NCBI GenBank assembly: GCA_900316265.1
Contig: ONCH01000014.1
Location: 1-50,171 of the forward strand
Length of the DNA: 50,171 bases
Origin: an uncultured Prevotellaceae bacterium
GTDB taxonomy: Bacteria > Bacteroidota > Bacteroidia > Bacteroidales > Bacteroidaceae
Reading direction: 5' to 3'
The position numbers and the translations under genes are program-made. Positions 33,540-42,020 of the stretch are shown here, in pieces (position 1 is the stretch's first letter; the number at the start of each line of letters is the position of its first letter). Below the pieces are notes generated by a model, which saw nothing but the letters and a program-made list of their open reading frames with translations, searched no databases and was not told the origin of the DNA.

Positions 33540-33558
33540 ACTTTCTTACATTGCTTCT

Positions 33559-34446
33559 TTATCCTCGCTGGTCAGCGCCCCACATCATTTTTTCGCGTAA
33601 GGTGTGGAAGTACTTCGTACCTGCACGTTTGATGACCTTTACTCGGTAGGGAGCCTTGCGTAGTGTCAGACGAGTAGTGTCGGGAAGTTTCTCAGAACGA
33701 CCGTCCAACGCTACCAGATAGTTTTGTGTCCTACTCTCTACGGTGAGTTTGATTTCCGAGTCTTCTGAGAAGACAATAGGACGCACGTTCAACGAATGGG
33801 GTGCAACGGCAGTCAACGAGAAAACATGCGTTCCAGGTACTATAATTGGACCGCCATTCGACAGTGAATAGGCCGTAGAACCTGTTGGTGTACTCATAAT
33901 CAATCCGTCTGCCTGATAAGTTGTCAGATAGTCGCCATTCACCGTTGTATGAATGGTAATCATCGATGCATTATCGCGTTTCAAGATGGCCACATCGTTC
34001 AGGGCACAGCTATAACCCTTCAACGGTTGACCGTCTGTTTCCACCTTAATGACCGCTCTGGTATCTATAGCATAGTCACCCTCATAAAGTGCATCGATGG
34101 TGCGCTCTATCTCCTGTGCTTTCACATCAGCCAAGAATCCCAAACGGCCAGTGTTGACGCCCAAGATAGGAATCTGCTTAGCCCCCACCATACTGGCTGC
34201 ACGCAAAAAAGTGCCATCGCCACCCATTGACACAACAAAATCAGCAGAGAAGTCTGATTGGTCAAAGACAGAAACCCCTTCTACGGGCAGACGCTGACCA
34301 TTAGTCAAGAACGTATAGAACTCGCGTTCTATAAATACTTCTGCCTGTCTGGCAGACAGACAAGCCAGCAGTTTCTGGATGGAAACTGACTTCTTCGGCT
34401 GGTAGGTATTGCCGAAAATTGCGAACCTTAATTTGCGTGATATCAT
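33559..34446 (-). CDS. nadK: NAD kinase
   Basis: A 295-residue ATP-NAD kinase that makes NADP. The GGDGTFLRAA motif (near residue 73), LGVNTGRLGFLADV, the second conserved block GLIMSTPTGSTAYSLSNGGPIIVPG and the ending LVALDGRSEKL are all present. It is the first gene of nadK-ispD-recG and has a -7 box at 34501-34508. Confidence 0.97.
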   Translation of the reverse strand: MISRKLRFAIFGNTYQPKKSVSIQKLLACLSARQAEVFIEREFYTFLTNGQRLPVEGVSVFDQSDFSADFVVSMGGDGTFLRAASMVGAKQIPILGVNTGRLGFLADVKAQEIERTIDALYEGDYAIDTRAVIKVETDGQPLKGYSCALNDVAILKRDNASMITIHTTVNGDYLTTYQADGLIMSTPTGSTAYSLSNGGPIIVPGTHVFSLTAVAPHSLNVRPIVFSEDSEIKLTVESRTQNYLVALDGRSEKLPDTTRLTLRKAPYRVKVIKRAGTKYFHTLREKMMWGADQRG

Positions 34447-34486
34447 ATTTTTTGGCTCTTTTAGCTGTTTATTCGCAAATTATTAT

Positions 34487-34508
34487 TATCTTTGCGCTTG
34501 CAAAGATA
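34487..34508. promoter_or_regulatory. Back-to-back -7 boxes of nadK and pdxJ
   Basis: TATCTTTG at 34487-34494 faces pdxJ; CAAAGATA at 34501-34508 is its exact mirror image and faces nadK. Only 6 bp lie between them, so the two polymerase sites must overlap and probably exclude each other. Confidence 0.75.
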
Positions 34509-34547
34509 CAAATAAAAGTGAAAAATTTATAGCGAAAAGAGAAAAAT

Positions 34548-35264
34548 ATGACGAAACTAAGTGTAAATATCAATAAAATTGCCACACTCCGCAATGCCAG
34601 AGGCGGCAATAATCCCAATGTTCTGACAGTCGCCCGTGATGTAGAACTGTTTGGCGGACAGGGAATTACAGTTCATCCACGTCCTGATGAGCGTCATATC
34701 CGTTACCAGGATGTGCGTGACCTGCGTCCACAGATTACCACAGAGTTCAATATCGAGGGCAACCCTATCGACTCATTCACAGAGTTGGTGTTGGAGGTGT
34801 TGCCTACACAGGTGACACTCGTTCCTGACGGTCACGACCAGATAACGTCAAACCACGGATGGAACACCATCGAGAACAAGGCTTTCCTTACTGACATCTG
34901 CAAGACCTTCAAGAATGCGGGTATCCGCACCAGCATCTTTGTTGATGCTGACCCACGTCAGGTGGAAGGTGCAAAAGCCTGTGGTGCTGACCGCGTGGAG
35001 CTATACACCGAGCCCTATGCCTCAGGCTATGCGACCAATCGCGAGGCAGCCATCGCTCCCTTTATTGCTGCTGCCGAAGAGGCACGCCGTGTAGGATTGG
35101 GACTCAACGCCGGTCACGACCTGTCGCTGGAGAACCTTGCCTACTACCACCAACAGATTCCCTGGACAGATGAGGTCAGCATTGGTCATGCACTTATCTG
35201 CGATGCCCTCTACCTTGGCCTGCAGGAAACTATCAAACGATATCTTGCGGCTCTTGCCCATTAA
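34548..35264 (+). CDS. pdxJ: Pyridoxine 5'-phosphate synthase
   Basis: A 238-residue TIM-barrel enzyme that joins 1-deoxyxylulose 5-phosphate and 3-amino-2-oxopropyl phosphate in vitamin B6 synthesis. Typical blocks are LSVNINKIATLRNARGGNNPNVL, GITVHPRPDERHIRYQDV, VTLVPDGHDQITSNHGW, RTSIFVDADPRQVEGAKACGADRVELYTEPYA and GLNAGHDLSLENL. It is divergent from nadK; both genes serve cofactor supply. Confidence 0.97.
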   Translation: MTKLSVNINKIATLRNARGGNNPNVLTVARDVELFGGQGITVHPRPDERHIRYQDVRDLRPQITTEFNIEGNPIDSFTELVLEVLPTQVTLVPDGHDQITSNHGWNTIENKAFLTDICKTFKNAGIRTSIFVDADPRQVEGAKACGADRVELYTEPYASGYATNREAAIAPFIAAAEEARRVGLGLNAGHDLSLENLAYYHQQIPWTDEVSIGHALICDALYLGLQETIKRYLAALAH

Positions 35265-35283
35265 TCCTAATAAACCCATTTGA

Positions 35284-35853
35284 ATGATGAAAAAGGTATA
35301 TGTATTTTTAGCTGACGGTTTCGAGGATGTCGAAGCCCTCATTCCCGTGGACGTTCTGCGTCGCGGAGGTGTTGACGTAACTACGGTTAGCATCAGCGAC
35401 TTCCCTTTAGTAACTTCAGCACATGGAGTGAACATCGAGGCAGATATCATGTTTGAGCAAGGTGACTTCTCTGATGCAGACCTTATCTTCTTGCCTGGAG
35501 GAATGCCTGGTGCCAAAAACCTCTTTGAACATAAGGGTGTCTGCAAGGCCGTTGTCGACCAGTTTGCCGCAGGTCGTAAGGTTGCAGCCATCTGTGCCGC
35601 ACCTGGTGTCGTGTTGGGACAACTGGGACTTCTTGAAGGCAAGAAAGCTACCTGCTATCCTGGTTTTGAACAGATGCTTGACGGTGCCACCTATACTGCC
35701 GACCTCGTTACCGTCGATGGCAACGTCACCACGGCTGAAGGTCCTGCTGCCGCCTTCCCCTTCGCCTACGAGCTCCTCGCTCAGCTGGTAGATAAGAAAA
35801 CTTCTGACCAGATAGCCGAAGGCATGCGCTTCAAGCACCTGATGCAGAAGTAA
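35284..35853 (+). CDS. DJ-1/PfpI-family protein (YajL/DJ-1-like)
   Basis: A 189-residue single-domain protein with the nucleophile elbow AAICAAPGVVLGQLGLL (conserved Cys near residue 104), the preceding conserved Glu in FLADGFEDVEALIPVDVLRRGGVDV and the C-terminal VTTAEGPAAAFPFAYELLAQL. Members act as chaperones, glyoxalases or deglycases; which activity applies is not decided by sequence. ATG 35284 or 35287 can start it. It follows pdxJ by 19 nt, so one transcript is likely. Confidence 0.93.
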   Translation: MMKKVYVFLADGFEDVEALIPVDVLRRGGVDVTTVSISDFPLVTSAHGVNIEADIMFEQGDFSDADLIFLPGGMPGAKNLFEHKGVCKAVVDQFAAGRKVAAICAAPGVVLGQLGLLEGKKATCYPGFEQMLDGATYTADLVTVDGNVTTAEGPAAAFPFAYELLAQLVDKKTSDQIAEGMRFKHLMQK

Positions 35854-35874
35854 GATAGTACTATTTGCGGAAAA

Positions 35875-37692
35875 TTAATCTTTGGGCAGCTGCAGAATAA
35901 AGCGGCTGCCTTCTTTGTAGCGGGTGTCAAGAACAACATCTCCACCTAACTGGCGGGCTACGCGTCGAGCGACGGACAGTCCGAGGCCTACACCTTCTTT
36001 ATATATATCGGACTTGTAGAAGTGTTCGAAAATCTTCTCTTCGTCGCCATCCTTGATGCCGCAACCTGTATCGGTAACGCTGAAACAAATCGTGTTCTGG
36101 TTGAGTTTATGATGATAGCTGCGTAGTGTGATGGTACCACCTTGAGGTGTGAATTTGATGGCATTGTCCATCAGGTGATTAAGAATCTTCTGCACCTCTT
36201 TACGGTTGGTCATGAACTTGCAGCTGTCCTTGAGCAACAGCTCCAGACGCAGACCGAATGGCGCATCATAATCCTGGTAAGGCTCTGCCAAGTGTCGCAG
36301 CAGGTCGTTGCATGCTACGAGGTCGGACTTGTCGATATAGTGAACGCTCTCCTTGCTGGAGATATCGAGAATCTCGTCAACGATACGCACAATGGTGTCT
36401 GTGCTGTGTCCAATGCGTTTGGCAATTTCGGCACGTTCTGCATCACTGGTCAGTGTGCGTGGGTCGCTGATAATTTGAGCGTAGCCGCTTATAATGTTCA
36501 ATGGAGTGCGTATCTCATGACTCATATTTCGTAGGAAACTAATCTTCATGCGGTTAGCCTCCTGTGCCTTGTCGCGGGCAATGAGCAAGTCGTGGTTTTG
36601 GCGCTGCAATTTACGCATGTAGCGGTTCTTGTTCATGCGGTAGATGAGAAGACCTAACAATAGACCCGCAATGACTATGCCGTTGATGGCATATTTCAAC
36701 AGCGTGTTGTGTTTCTCCATGGTCAGACTGCGTGCCTCAGCACTTTCCAAATCGTTGGCTGTGCCCATGATTTCTTCACTCATGATGACGTTGTTCACAG
36801 AGTCTTTGATGGCCATGTAGTGCTTCTGGATGTCGAAAGCCCGTTGTGTATCGCCCGACAGTTCGTAGATTTCGGTCTGGAACTTATAGATGTCGGTGCT
36901 GTTCGTCAGGTTGTAGGTCAACTTGATGGCGTCGTCATAGTGCTTATCTGCTACTGCTTTACAGATAAGTGCATAATAATAATAGGTGGTGCTGAAGTCT
37001 TCTCCCAGCTCTTCTTTCATGGTGATATACTCGTTGAAAGCAGTGTTGACGGCTGTCCAGTCACGCATGGCATAGGCTACTATGACTTTAAAACCGATAG
37101 CATCGCTATAATCGTATTTTGAACCGTCGCCTTTGATAATTTCAATGGCACAGTCAAGGTGTTTCATGGCTTCCTCAGGTTGGGTGTCCATCTCGATGTT
37201 CGACAAATCCATGTAGATGGATGCCAAATTCTGGACTTGGCTGTGGTCCACCTGTTCTAAGGCTTTCTCGAAATACTGGTGTGCCAAGGGTATATTGCCG
37301 CGAAGCGAGTAGATAATGCCTCGTAGCTGAGTAACCTTGTATAGTTCGTTGTTGTCACCACGACGCTCCATCTCTGCCTGCATCTTCATGGTCTTGCGCA
37401 GGGCACGGTAGAAGTGGTTGTGGTTAACGTCATAGAGTACCTCGTTTTTCCAACAGAGGTAGTAGCCGTTCATATTGCCTTCTCCCAGCAAGTATTTACG
37501 GTAGTCGCCAATAGCTACATAGAAATTATGCTCGTTGTTCTGATTAAAGGCGTTACGCACTTTCTGCAGCAAGTTAGCTGCAGTGGTGTCTTCCTGGCTT
37601 TTTGTCTGTCCTGAGGTGTTGATGGTATAGAAGCATAAAGCCAATATGATTATTATGCCGTTAAGGCAATGACTGATTTTTCTCAAATTCAT
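35875..37692 (-). CDS. TPR-repeat membrane histidine kinase (orphan), copy 3
   Basis: A 605-residue protein with an N-terminal export signal (GIIIILALCFYTINTSGQ), about 300 residues of TPR-like helices, a membrane helix near 330-350 (YAINGIVIAGLLLGLLIYRM), HisKA with MSHEIRTPLN (His392) and HATPase with N box LMDNAIKFT, G1 VTDTGCGIKDGDEEKIFEHF and G2 GVGLGLSVARRVARQLGGDV. Unlike copies 1 and 2 it has a normal signal peptide rather than a lipobox. No response regulator is adjacent. It has its own promoter and faces the DJ-1 gene tail to tail with only 21 nt between. Confidence 0.9.
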   Translation of the reverse strand: MNLRKISHCLNGIIIILALCFYTINTSGQTKSQEDTTAANLLQKVRNAFNQNNEHNFYVAIGDYRKYLLGEGNMNGYYLCWKNEVLYDVNHNHFYRALRKTMKMQAEMERRGDNNELYKVTQLRGIIYSLRGNIPLAHQYFEKALEQVDHSQVQNLASIYMDLSNIEMDTQPEEAMKHLDCAIEIIKGDGSKYDYSDAIGFKVIVAYAMRDWTAVNTAFNEYITMKEELGEDFSTTYYYYALICKAVADKHYDDAIKLTYNLTNSTDIYKFQTEIYELSGDTQRAFDIQKHYMAIKDSVNNVIMSEEIMGTANDLESAEARSLTMEKHNTLLKYAINGIVIAGLLLGLLIYRMNKNRYMRKLQRQNHDLLIARDKAQEANRMKISFLRNMSHEIRTPLNIISGYAQIISDPRTLTSDAERAEIAKRIGHSTDTIVRIVDEILDISSKESVHYIDKSDLVACNDLLRHLAEPYQDYDAPFGLRLELLLKDSCKFMTNRKEVQKILNHLMDNAIKFTPQGGTITLRSYHHKLNQNTICFSVTDTGCGIKDGDEEKIFEHFYKSDIYKEGVGLGLSVARRVARQLGGDVVLDTRYKEGSRFILQLPKD

Positions 37693-37718
37693 AGTGTCCT
37701 AATAGGGATTTGTGTATG

Positions 37719-37726
37719 CAAAGGTA
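37719..37726 (-). promoter_or_regulatory. Promoter -7 box of the third TPR histidine kinase
   Basis: Minus-strand TACCTTTG followed by CAT, about 27 bp upstream of the ATG at 37692. The intergenic region up to 37941 holds this, the divergent ABC promoter and the operator, and nothing else I recognise. Confidence 0.6.
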
Positions 37727-37874
37727 CCAATAATACACTTAATATGCAAATGTTCCCTCTATTAATCTACAAACGGCCCTCCTTTAACACTTGTTGAAGA
37801 TTTCTGAATTCTTAATGGAAGTTAAATATTTCATTTTTCGGCGAAAATATTTGGAAGTTATAATATTTTTGTTT

Positions 37875-37882
37875 TACCTTTG
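37875..37882 (+). promoter_or_regulatory. Promoter -7 box of the GntR/ABC exporter operon
   Basis: TACCTTTG followed by CAG, about 60 bp before the ATG at 37942. The operator candidate starts 2 bp downstream, so it covers the transcription start. Confidence 0.7.
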
Positions 37883-37883
37883 C

Positions 37884-37907
37884 AGTGTACTATTAAGGTG
37901 GTACACT
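37884..37907. promoter_or_regulatory. Palindromic operator candidate for the GntR regulator
   Basis: AGTGTAC (37884-37890) and GTACACT (37901-37907) are perfect 7-bp inverted half sites with a 10-bp spacer. The place, directly over the start of transcription of an operon that encodes a YtrA-type GntR protein, makes autorepression likely. Binding is inferred. Confidence 0.65.
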
Positions 37908-37941
37908 AATACAGCGAGATTATCAACTAATAAAAACAATT

Positions 37942-38757
37942 ATGATAGAAGTAAAAAACATCAGTTTTAAGTATGCCGGAAGCAAACATCTGGTATTCGA
38001 TGATTTCAGCCTGAAGCTGGAGGAAGACCGCATCTATGGTCTGTTAGGAAAGAACGGTACAGGTAAGAGCACCCTGCTCTACCTGCTATCAGGACTGTTG
38101 CGCCCAGCTTGCGGTTCTGTGTGTTGCGATGGTGTCGCAACAAAAGACCGCCAACCCGAAACCCTGCGCGACATCTTTCTTGTAACGGAGGAGTTCGAGA
38201 TGCCTGCCATCCGCCTCTCAGAATATGTGAAGCTCTACAAGCCTTTCTACCCCAATTTCTCCGACGAGATCCTGCAGGGTTGTCTGGCTGATTTCGAGTT
38301 GCCGGCCGACGTACGTCTGGGTGAACTCTCCATGGGTCAGCGTAAGAAGGCCTATATCGCCTTTGCTATGGCGACCAACACCAAGTACCTGCTGATGGAT
38401 GAACCCACCAACGGTCTGGACATCCCTTCAAAGTCACAGTTCCGCAAGGTCATTGCCCAGCACATGACGGAGGAGCGCACCGTGATTATCTCTACCCATC
38501 AGGTACACGATGTAGAACAGATGTTGGACCATATTCTGATTCTTGACCAGCACTCGGTATTGCTGAATGCCTCGATGCAGGATATTCAGGACCAGTACAC
38601 CTTTGAATACCGTACTCCTCAACAGATGGACGACAGCGTACTCTATGCCGAGCCTACCCTGCAGGGCAATGCCGTCATTACCAAACGTCAGGAAGGCGAT
38701 GCCGAGACACAAGTGAACCTTGAACTTCTGTTTAACTATAAAACGCAAGCAAAATGA
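37942..38757 (+). CDS. ABC transporter ATP-binding protein (YtrB-like)
   Basis: A 271-residue ATPase with Walker A GLLGKNGTGKSTLLYLLSG, signature LSMGQRKKAYIAFAMA, Walker B YLLMDEPTNGLD and switch STHQVHD. The signature LSMGQ replaces the usual LSGGQ, as often in GntR-linked ABC exporters. Its stop overlaps the start of the permease gene (ATGA). The substrate is unknown; operons of this type often answer to envelope stress or antimicrobial compounds. Confidence 0.9.
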   Translation: MIEVKNISFKYAGSKHLVFDDFSLKLEEDRIYGLLGKNGTGKSTLLYLLSGLLRPACGSVCCDGVATKDRQPETLRDIFLVTEEFEMPAIRLSEYVKLYKPFYPNFSDEILQGCLADFELPADVRLGELSMGQRKKAYIAFAMATNTKYLLMDEPTNGLDIPSKSQFRKVIAQHMTEERTVIISTHQVHDVEQMLDHILILDQHSVLLNASMQDIQDQYTFEYRTPQQMDDSVLYAEPTLQGNAVITKRQEGDAETQVNLELLFNYKTQAK

Positions 38758-39617
38758 AAACATTCAATTTCAATAGATTCTCACAGGCACTGAAGTGCCA
38801 GTTCCTCGTACTGCGCAAGACGTGGATTCGCCTCTTCGGCATCTTTACCCTCGTCATGTTTATGGCCAACCTGTTCTTCACCCGTGTGCAGGGAATGCAA
38901 TACGACACCATCATAAGTAGCTTTCCAATGAAGGAGGCTATCACGCGTTATACCTATCATGTACAGAGCACAGTTACCTTCGGCGTCATCTTCTTCTGCT
39001 TCTCCATGCTCTTTGGTGCCAGTTTCCTCTTCTCAGGCATGAAGGACACCCGCAAGCGTTCGGCTTTTCTGCTTTGGCCCGTGTCCAATCTGGAGAAATA
39101 CACCATCAACCTGTTGCTCTCCATTGTCTGGCTGGCTGTCATCACCATTGGTGCCTATCTGTTGGCCGATGCCCTGCGCATGTTCGTTGACTGGCTGACG
39201 GGTCGCTTCGTGATTTGGGGCCCTGCCCTGTTTGAAAGAAGTATTCTTGGCCCTGCCCCCGAGGAGCATTGGCAGATGGCATGGATGCTCTTCGCCTGGG
39301 TATTCTACATTCACTCGCTTTATATTGTGGGTGGCACCCTGTTCCGTCGCCAGCAATTCCTGCTGACCAGCTGCACGATCGTTCTTGTCGCCATCTTGCT
39401 GACAATGCTTCTGAACCAGATAGACTGGAACAGCATGAACATCGAGTTCATCACGGGCACCTGGGACGAGAAGACAGAAACCTATACGCATATTTTCCAT
39501 CCCTTCTTCTATATTCTGAATACGGCAGTGACCTTGCTTATCTTCGTTCACTACTGGGCATCGTATAAGCTCTTTACCCGTATGCAGGTTATTAACAATA
39601 AATGGTTGAACGTATGA
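38754..39617 (+). CDS. ABC transporter permease partner
   Basis: A 287-residue membrane protein with about six helices, for example LFGIFTLVMFMANLFFTRVQG, VTFGVIFFCFSMLFGASFLFSG and YFILNTAVTLLIFVHYW-like segments. The motif GMKDTRKRSAFLLWPVSNLEKY in the first loop occurs in this permease type. It overlaps the ATPase gene at its start and the GntR gene at its end (ATGA), so three proteins are made as a coupled unit. Confidence 0.85.
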   Translation: MKTFNFNRFSQALKCQFLVLRKTWIRLFGIFTLVMFMANLFFTRVQGMQYDTIISSFPMKEAITRYTYHVQSTVTFGVIFFCFSMLFGASFLFSGMKDTRKRSAFLLWPVSNLEKYTINLLLSIVWLAVITIGAYLLADALRMFVDWLTGRFVIWGPALFERSILGPAPEEHWQMAWMLFAWVFYIHSLYIVGGTLFRRQQFLLTSCTIVLVAILLTMLLNQIDWNSMNIEFITGTWDEKTETYTHIFHPFFYILNTAVTLLIFVHYWASYKLFTRMQVINNKWLNV

Positions 39618-40003
39618 TATTCACAAATGATAAAGCAATATACATCCAGATGGCTGACCGCCTCTGCGATGAGATCCTGTCTGGAACATACAAGGACGAC
39701 GACCGTATTCCGTCCGTCCGAGAGTATGCCGTGCTGCTGGAGGTAAACACCAACACAGCCGTCAAGGCCTATGAACAGTTAGCACGCGAGGAAATTATCT
39801 ACAACAAGCGTGGCTTGGGTTACTTTGTTACTCCTGGTGCTCGCAAGCAGATACTGAAAGTGCGCAAGCAGGAGTTTATGAAAGAGCGTCTGCCAGAGTT
39901 GTTCCGTCAGATGCAATTGTTAGGAATCACGTTAGAAGATGTTAAAAGTGCATACGCTGCAACTTTTGGCAACGAGACAACGTCTAATGAACAGAAAGAC
40001 TAA
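39614..40003 (+). CDS. GntR-family regulator, YtrA subfamily
   Basis: About 129 residues from the ATG at 39614, which overlaps the permease stop codon as ATGA; an ATG at 39602 would add four residues. The winged helix is clear: FTNDKAIYIQMADRLCDEILSGTYKDDDRIPSVREYAVLLEVNTNTAVKAYEQLAREEIIYNKRGLGYFV. Only a short helical tail follows, as in the YtrA subfamily, so there is no separate ligand domain. It probably represses its own operon through the palindrome at 37884-37907. Confidence 0.93.
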   Translation: MIFTNDKAIYIQMADRLCDEILSGTYKDDDRIPSVREYAVLLEVNTNTAVKAYEQLAREEIIYNKRGLGYFVTPGARKQILKVRKQEFMKERLPELFRQMQLLGITLEDVKSAYAATFGNETTSNEQKD

Positions 40004-40021
40004 GGTAAAAAGTTTGTTTCT

Positions 40022-40741
40022 ATGATTCATTTACAAGACATCAACAAAACCTATCAGGGTGCCCAGCCGCTCCATGTGCTGAAGGGAATCTCACTTGACA
40101 TTGCGAAGGGAGAATTCGTCAGTATCATGGGAGCGTCGGGCTCAGGAAAGAGTACCTTACTGAATATATTGGGTATTCTGGATAACTACGACTCTGGCAT
40201 CTACGAACTTGCTGGTGTTCCCATCTGGAACCTTTCCGAGACCCGTGCTGCTGAGTATCGTAACAAGATGATTGGATTTATCTTCCAGTCATTCAACTTG
40301 ATTTCTTTCAAGACTGCAGTAGAAAATGTGGAGTTGCCGCTCTTTTATCAAGGGGTGTCCAGGCGCAAGCGTCACGCGCTTGCCCTGGAGTATCTCGAAC
40401 GCCTTGGACTGCTCGACTGGGCTGAACACTATCCCAACGAGTTGTCGGGTGGTCAGAGACAGCGTGTGGCTATAGCCCGTGCACTTATCACCCGTCCACA
40501 GATTATTCTGGCCGACGAACCTACGGGAGCTCTCGACTCCAAGACCTCTGTGGAAGTGATGCAGCTGCTGAAGAAACTGAACCAGGACGACGGCATGACC
40601 ATCGTTGTGGTGACACACGAAAGCGGCGTGGCCAATGAAACCAACAAGATTGTACATATCAAGGATGGTATCATCGGACAGATAGAAGAGAACTTGAACC
40701 ACGATGCCAGCCCATTCGGCATCAATGGAATGATGAAGTAA
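40022..40741 (+). CDS. MacB/LolD-type ABC ATP-binding protein
   Basis: A 239-residue ATPase of the MacB/LolD type: Walker A MGASGSGKSTLLNILGILD, Q-loop FIFQSFNLISFKTAVENVELPL, signature NELSGGQRQRVAIARAL, Walker B IILADEPTGALDSKTS and switch VVVTHE. Unlike E. coli MacB it is not fused to the permease. It starts 18 nt after the GntR gene and is followed by two FtsX-like permeases, an adaptor and a TolC-type channel, which together make a complete exporter. Confidence 0.94.
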   Translation: MIHLQDINKTYQGAQPLHVLKGISLDIAKGEFVSIMGASGSGKSTLLNILGILDNYDSGIYELAGVPIWNLSETRAAEYRNKMIGFIFQSFNLISFKTAVENVELPLFYQGVSRRKRHALALEYLERLGLLDWAEHYPNELSGGQRQRVAIARALITRPQIILADEPTGALDSKTSVEVMQLLKKLNQDDGMTIVVVTHESGVANETNKIVHIKDGIIGQIEENLNHDASPFGINGMMK

Positions 40742-40745
40742 GGCT

Positions 40746-41987
40746 ATGCGAGACATCATAACAGAAATATGGCAGACAGCCCGAAGGAATAAGCTGCGCA
40801 CGACACTGACAGGTTTTGCAGTGGCGTGGGGCATCTTTATGATTATTGTGCTGTTGGGTGCCGGTAACGGACTCATCAATGCCAATCTGAAGCAGAGCGA
40901 GCGCTTCTTGTCATCGTCAATGGTTGTCTTCGGCGGATGGACGTCGAAACCCTATCAGGGACTGAAGGAAGGCCGCGATATCCGCCTGCACGAGAGCGAT
41001 ATGGCGATTACTGAGCGAGAATTCTCTGAGAATGTCGACGAGGTAGGTGCCCAGTACAACACTTCAGCAACTATCAGTTATGGACAGCAGTATGTTTCAA
41101 CGAGTATCAGTGGTGTCTATCCCAACCACACGAAGATCGATAAAGTGGAAATCCTGCAAGGTCGTTTCATCAATGAGATTGACGTGAAGGAAAGCCGCAA
41201 AGTATTGGTGTTAGGCAACAAGCAGGTCAAGGAACTGAAGTGTCGCATCGGTGACTTCCTCAACGTCGGAAATTTTGCCTTCAAGTTGGTGGGTATCTAT
41301 AAGGAACAGCAGAATGGACGCTCAAATGCGTTCAGCAGTTATACGGCTATCAAGCGCATTTATGGTGCTAAGACTGATGACGCAGGACGCATAGAGTTCA
41401 CCTTCCACGGACTGCAGACGGAGAAGGCTAACGAGGATTTTGAACGCAGCTACCGTCACCGCCTGAATGCTGAACACCAGGCACATCCTGAAGACGAGGA
41501 TGCTGTCTGGCTGTGGAACCGTTTCACCCAGAACCTGCAGATGGAACAAGGTATCGGTATTATCCGCACCGCGCTGTGGATAGTGGGATTGTTTACGCTA
41601 CTATCTGGTATCGTGGGCGTGTCGAATATCATGCTCATCACCGTCAAGGAACGTACTCATGAGTTTGGCATCCGCAAGGCGATAGGTGCCAAGCCTTGGA
41701 GCATACTGAAACTCATCATCATCGAGAGTGTCATCATTACGACGTTCTTTGGATACATTGGTATGGTGCTGGGCGTGGCGGTCAACGAGTATATGGATGC
41801 CACCATCGGTCATGAAGTCATTGACACGGGACTCTTCCAAGCCACCATGTTCCTTGACCCGACAGTCGGACTGGATGTCTGTGTGGAGGCCACACTGGTA
41901 ATGATTATTGCTGGAACGATAGCAGGACTCATCCCAGCTTATAAGGCAAGCCGCATTCGTCCCATTGAGGCGCTTCGCGCTGACTGA
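40746..41987 (+). CDS. MacB-type ABC permease, first subunit
   Basis: A 413-residue FtsX/MacB-fold permease: one N-terminal helix (LRTTLTGFAVAWGIFMIIVLLGAGNGL), a large periplasmic domain (about residues 45-270) and three C-terminal helices with the conserved block GIVGVSNIMLITVKERTHEFGIRKAIGAKPWSIL. It most likely pairs with the next gene product as a heterodimer, because the two differ in sequence but share the plan. Substrate unknown. Confidence 0.93.
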   Translation: MRDIITEIWQTARRNKLRTTLTGFAVAWGIFMIIVLLGAGNGLINANLKQSERFLSSSMVVFGGWTSKPYQGLKEGRDIRLHESDMAITEREFSENVDEVGAQYNTSATISYGQQYVSTSISGVYPNHTKIDKVEILQGRFINEIDVKESRKVLVLGNKQVKELKCRIGDFLNVGNFAFKLVGIYKEQQNGRSNAFSSYTAIKRIYGAKTDDAGRIEFTFHGLQTEKANEDFERSYRHRLNAEHQAHPEDEDAVWLWNRFTQNLQMEQGIGIIRTALWIVGLFTLLSGIVGVSNIMLITVKERTHEFGIRKAIGAKPWSILKLIIIESVIITTFFGYIGMVLGVAVNEYMDATIGHEVIDTGLFQATMFLDPTVGLDVCVEATLVMIIAGTIAGLIPAYKASRIRPIEALRAD

Positions 41988-41991
41988 TGAA

Positions 41992-42019
41992 GCATTAGAC
42001 ATTAAGAATTAAGCATTAT
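41992..42019 (+). repeat. Four tandem 7-bp repeats (nnATTAn) between the two permease genes
   Basis: Gap-free 7-mers start at 41992, 41999, 42006 and 42013: GCATTAG, ACATTAA, GAATTAA, GCATTAT. The tract begins 4 bp after the upstream stop codon and ends one base before the downstream ATG. Confidence 0.9.
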
Positions 42020-42020
42020 C

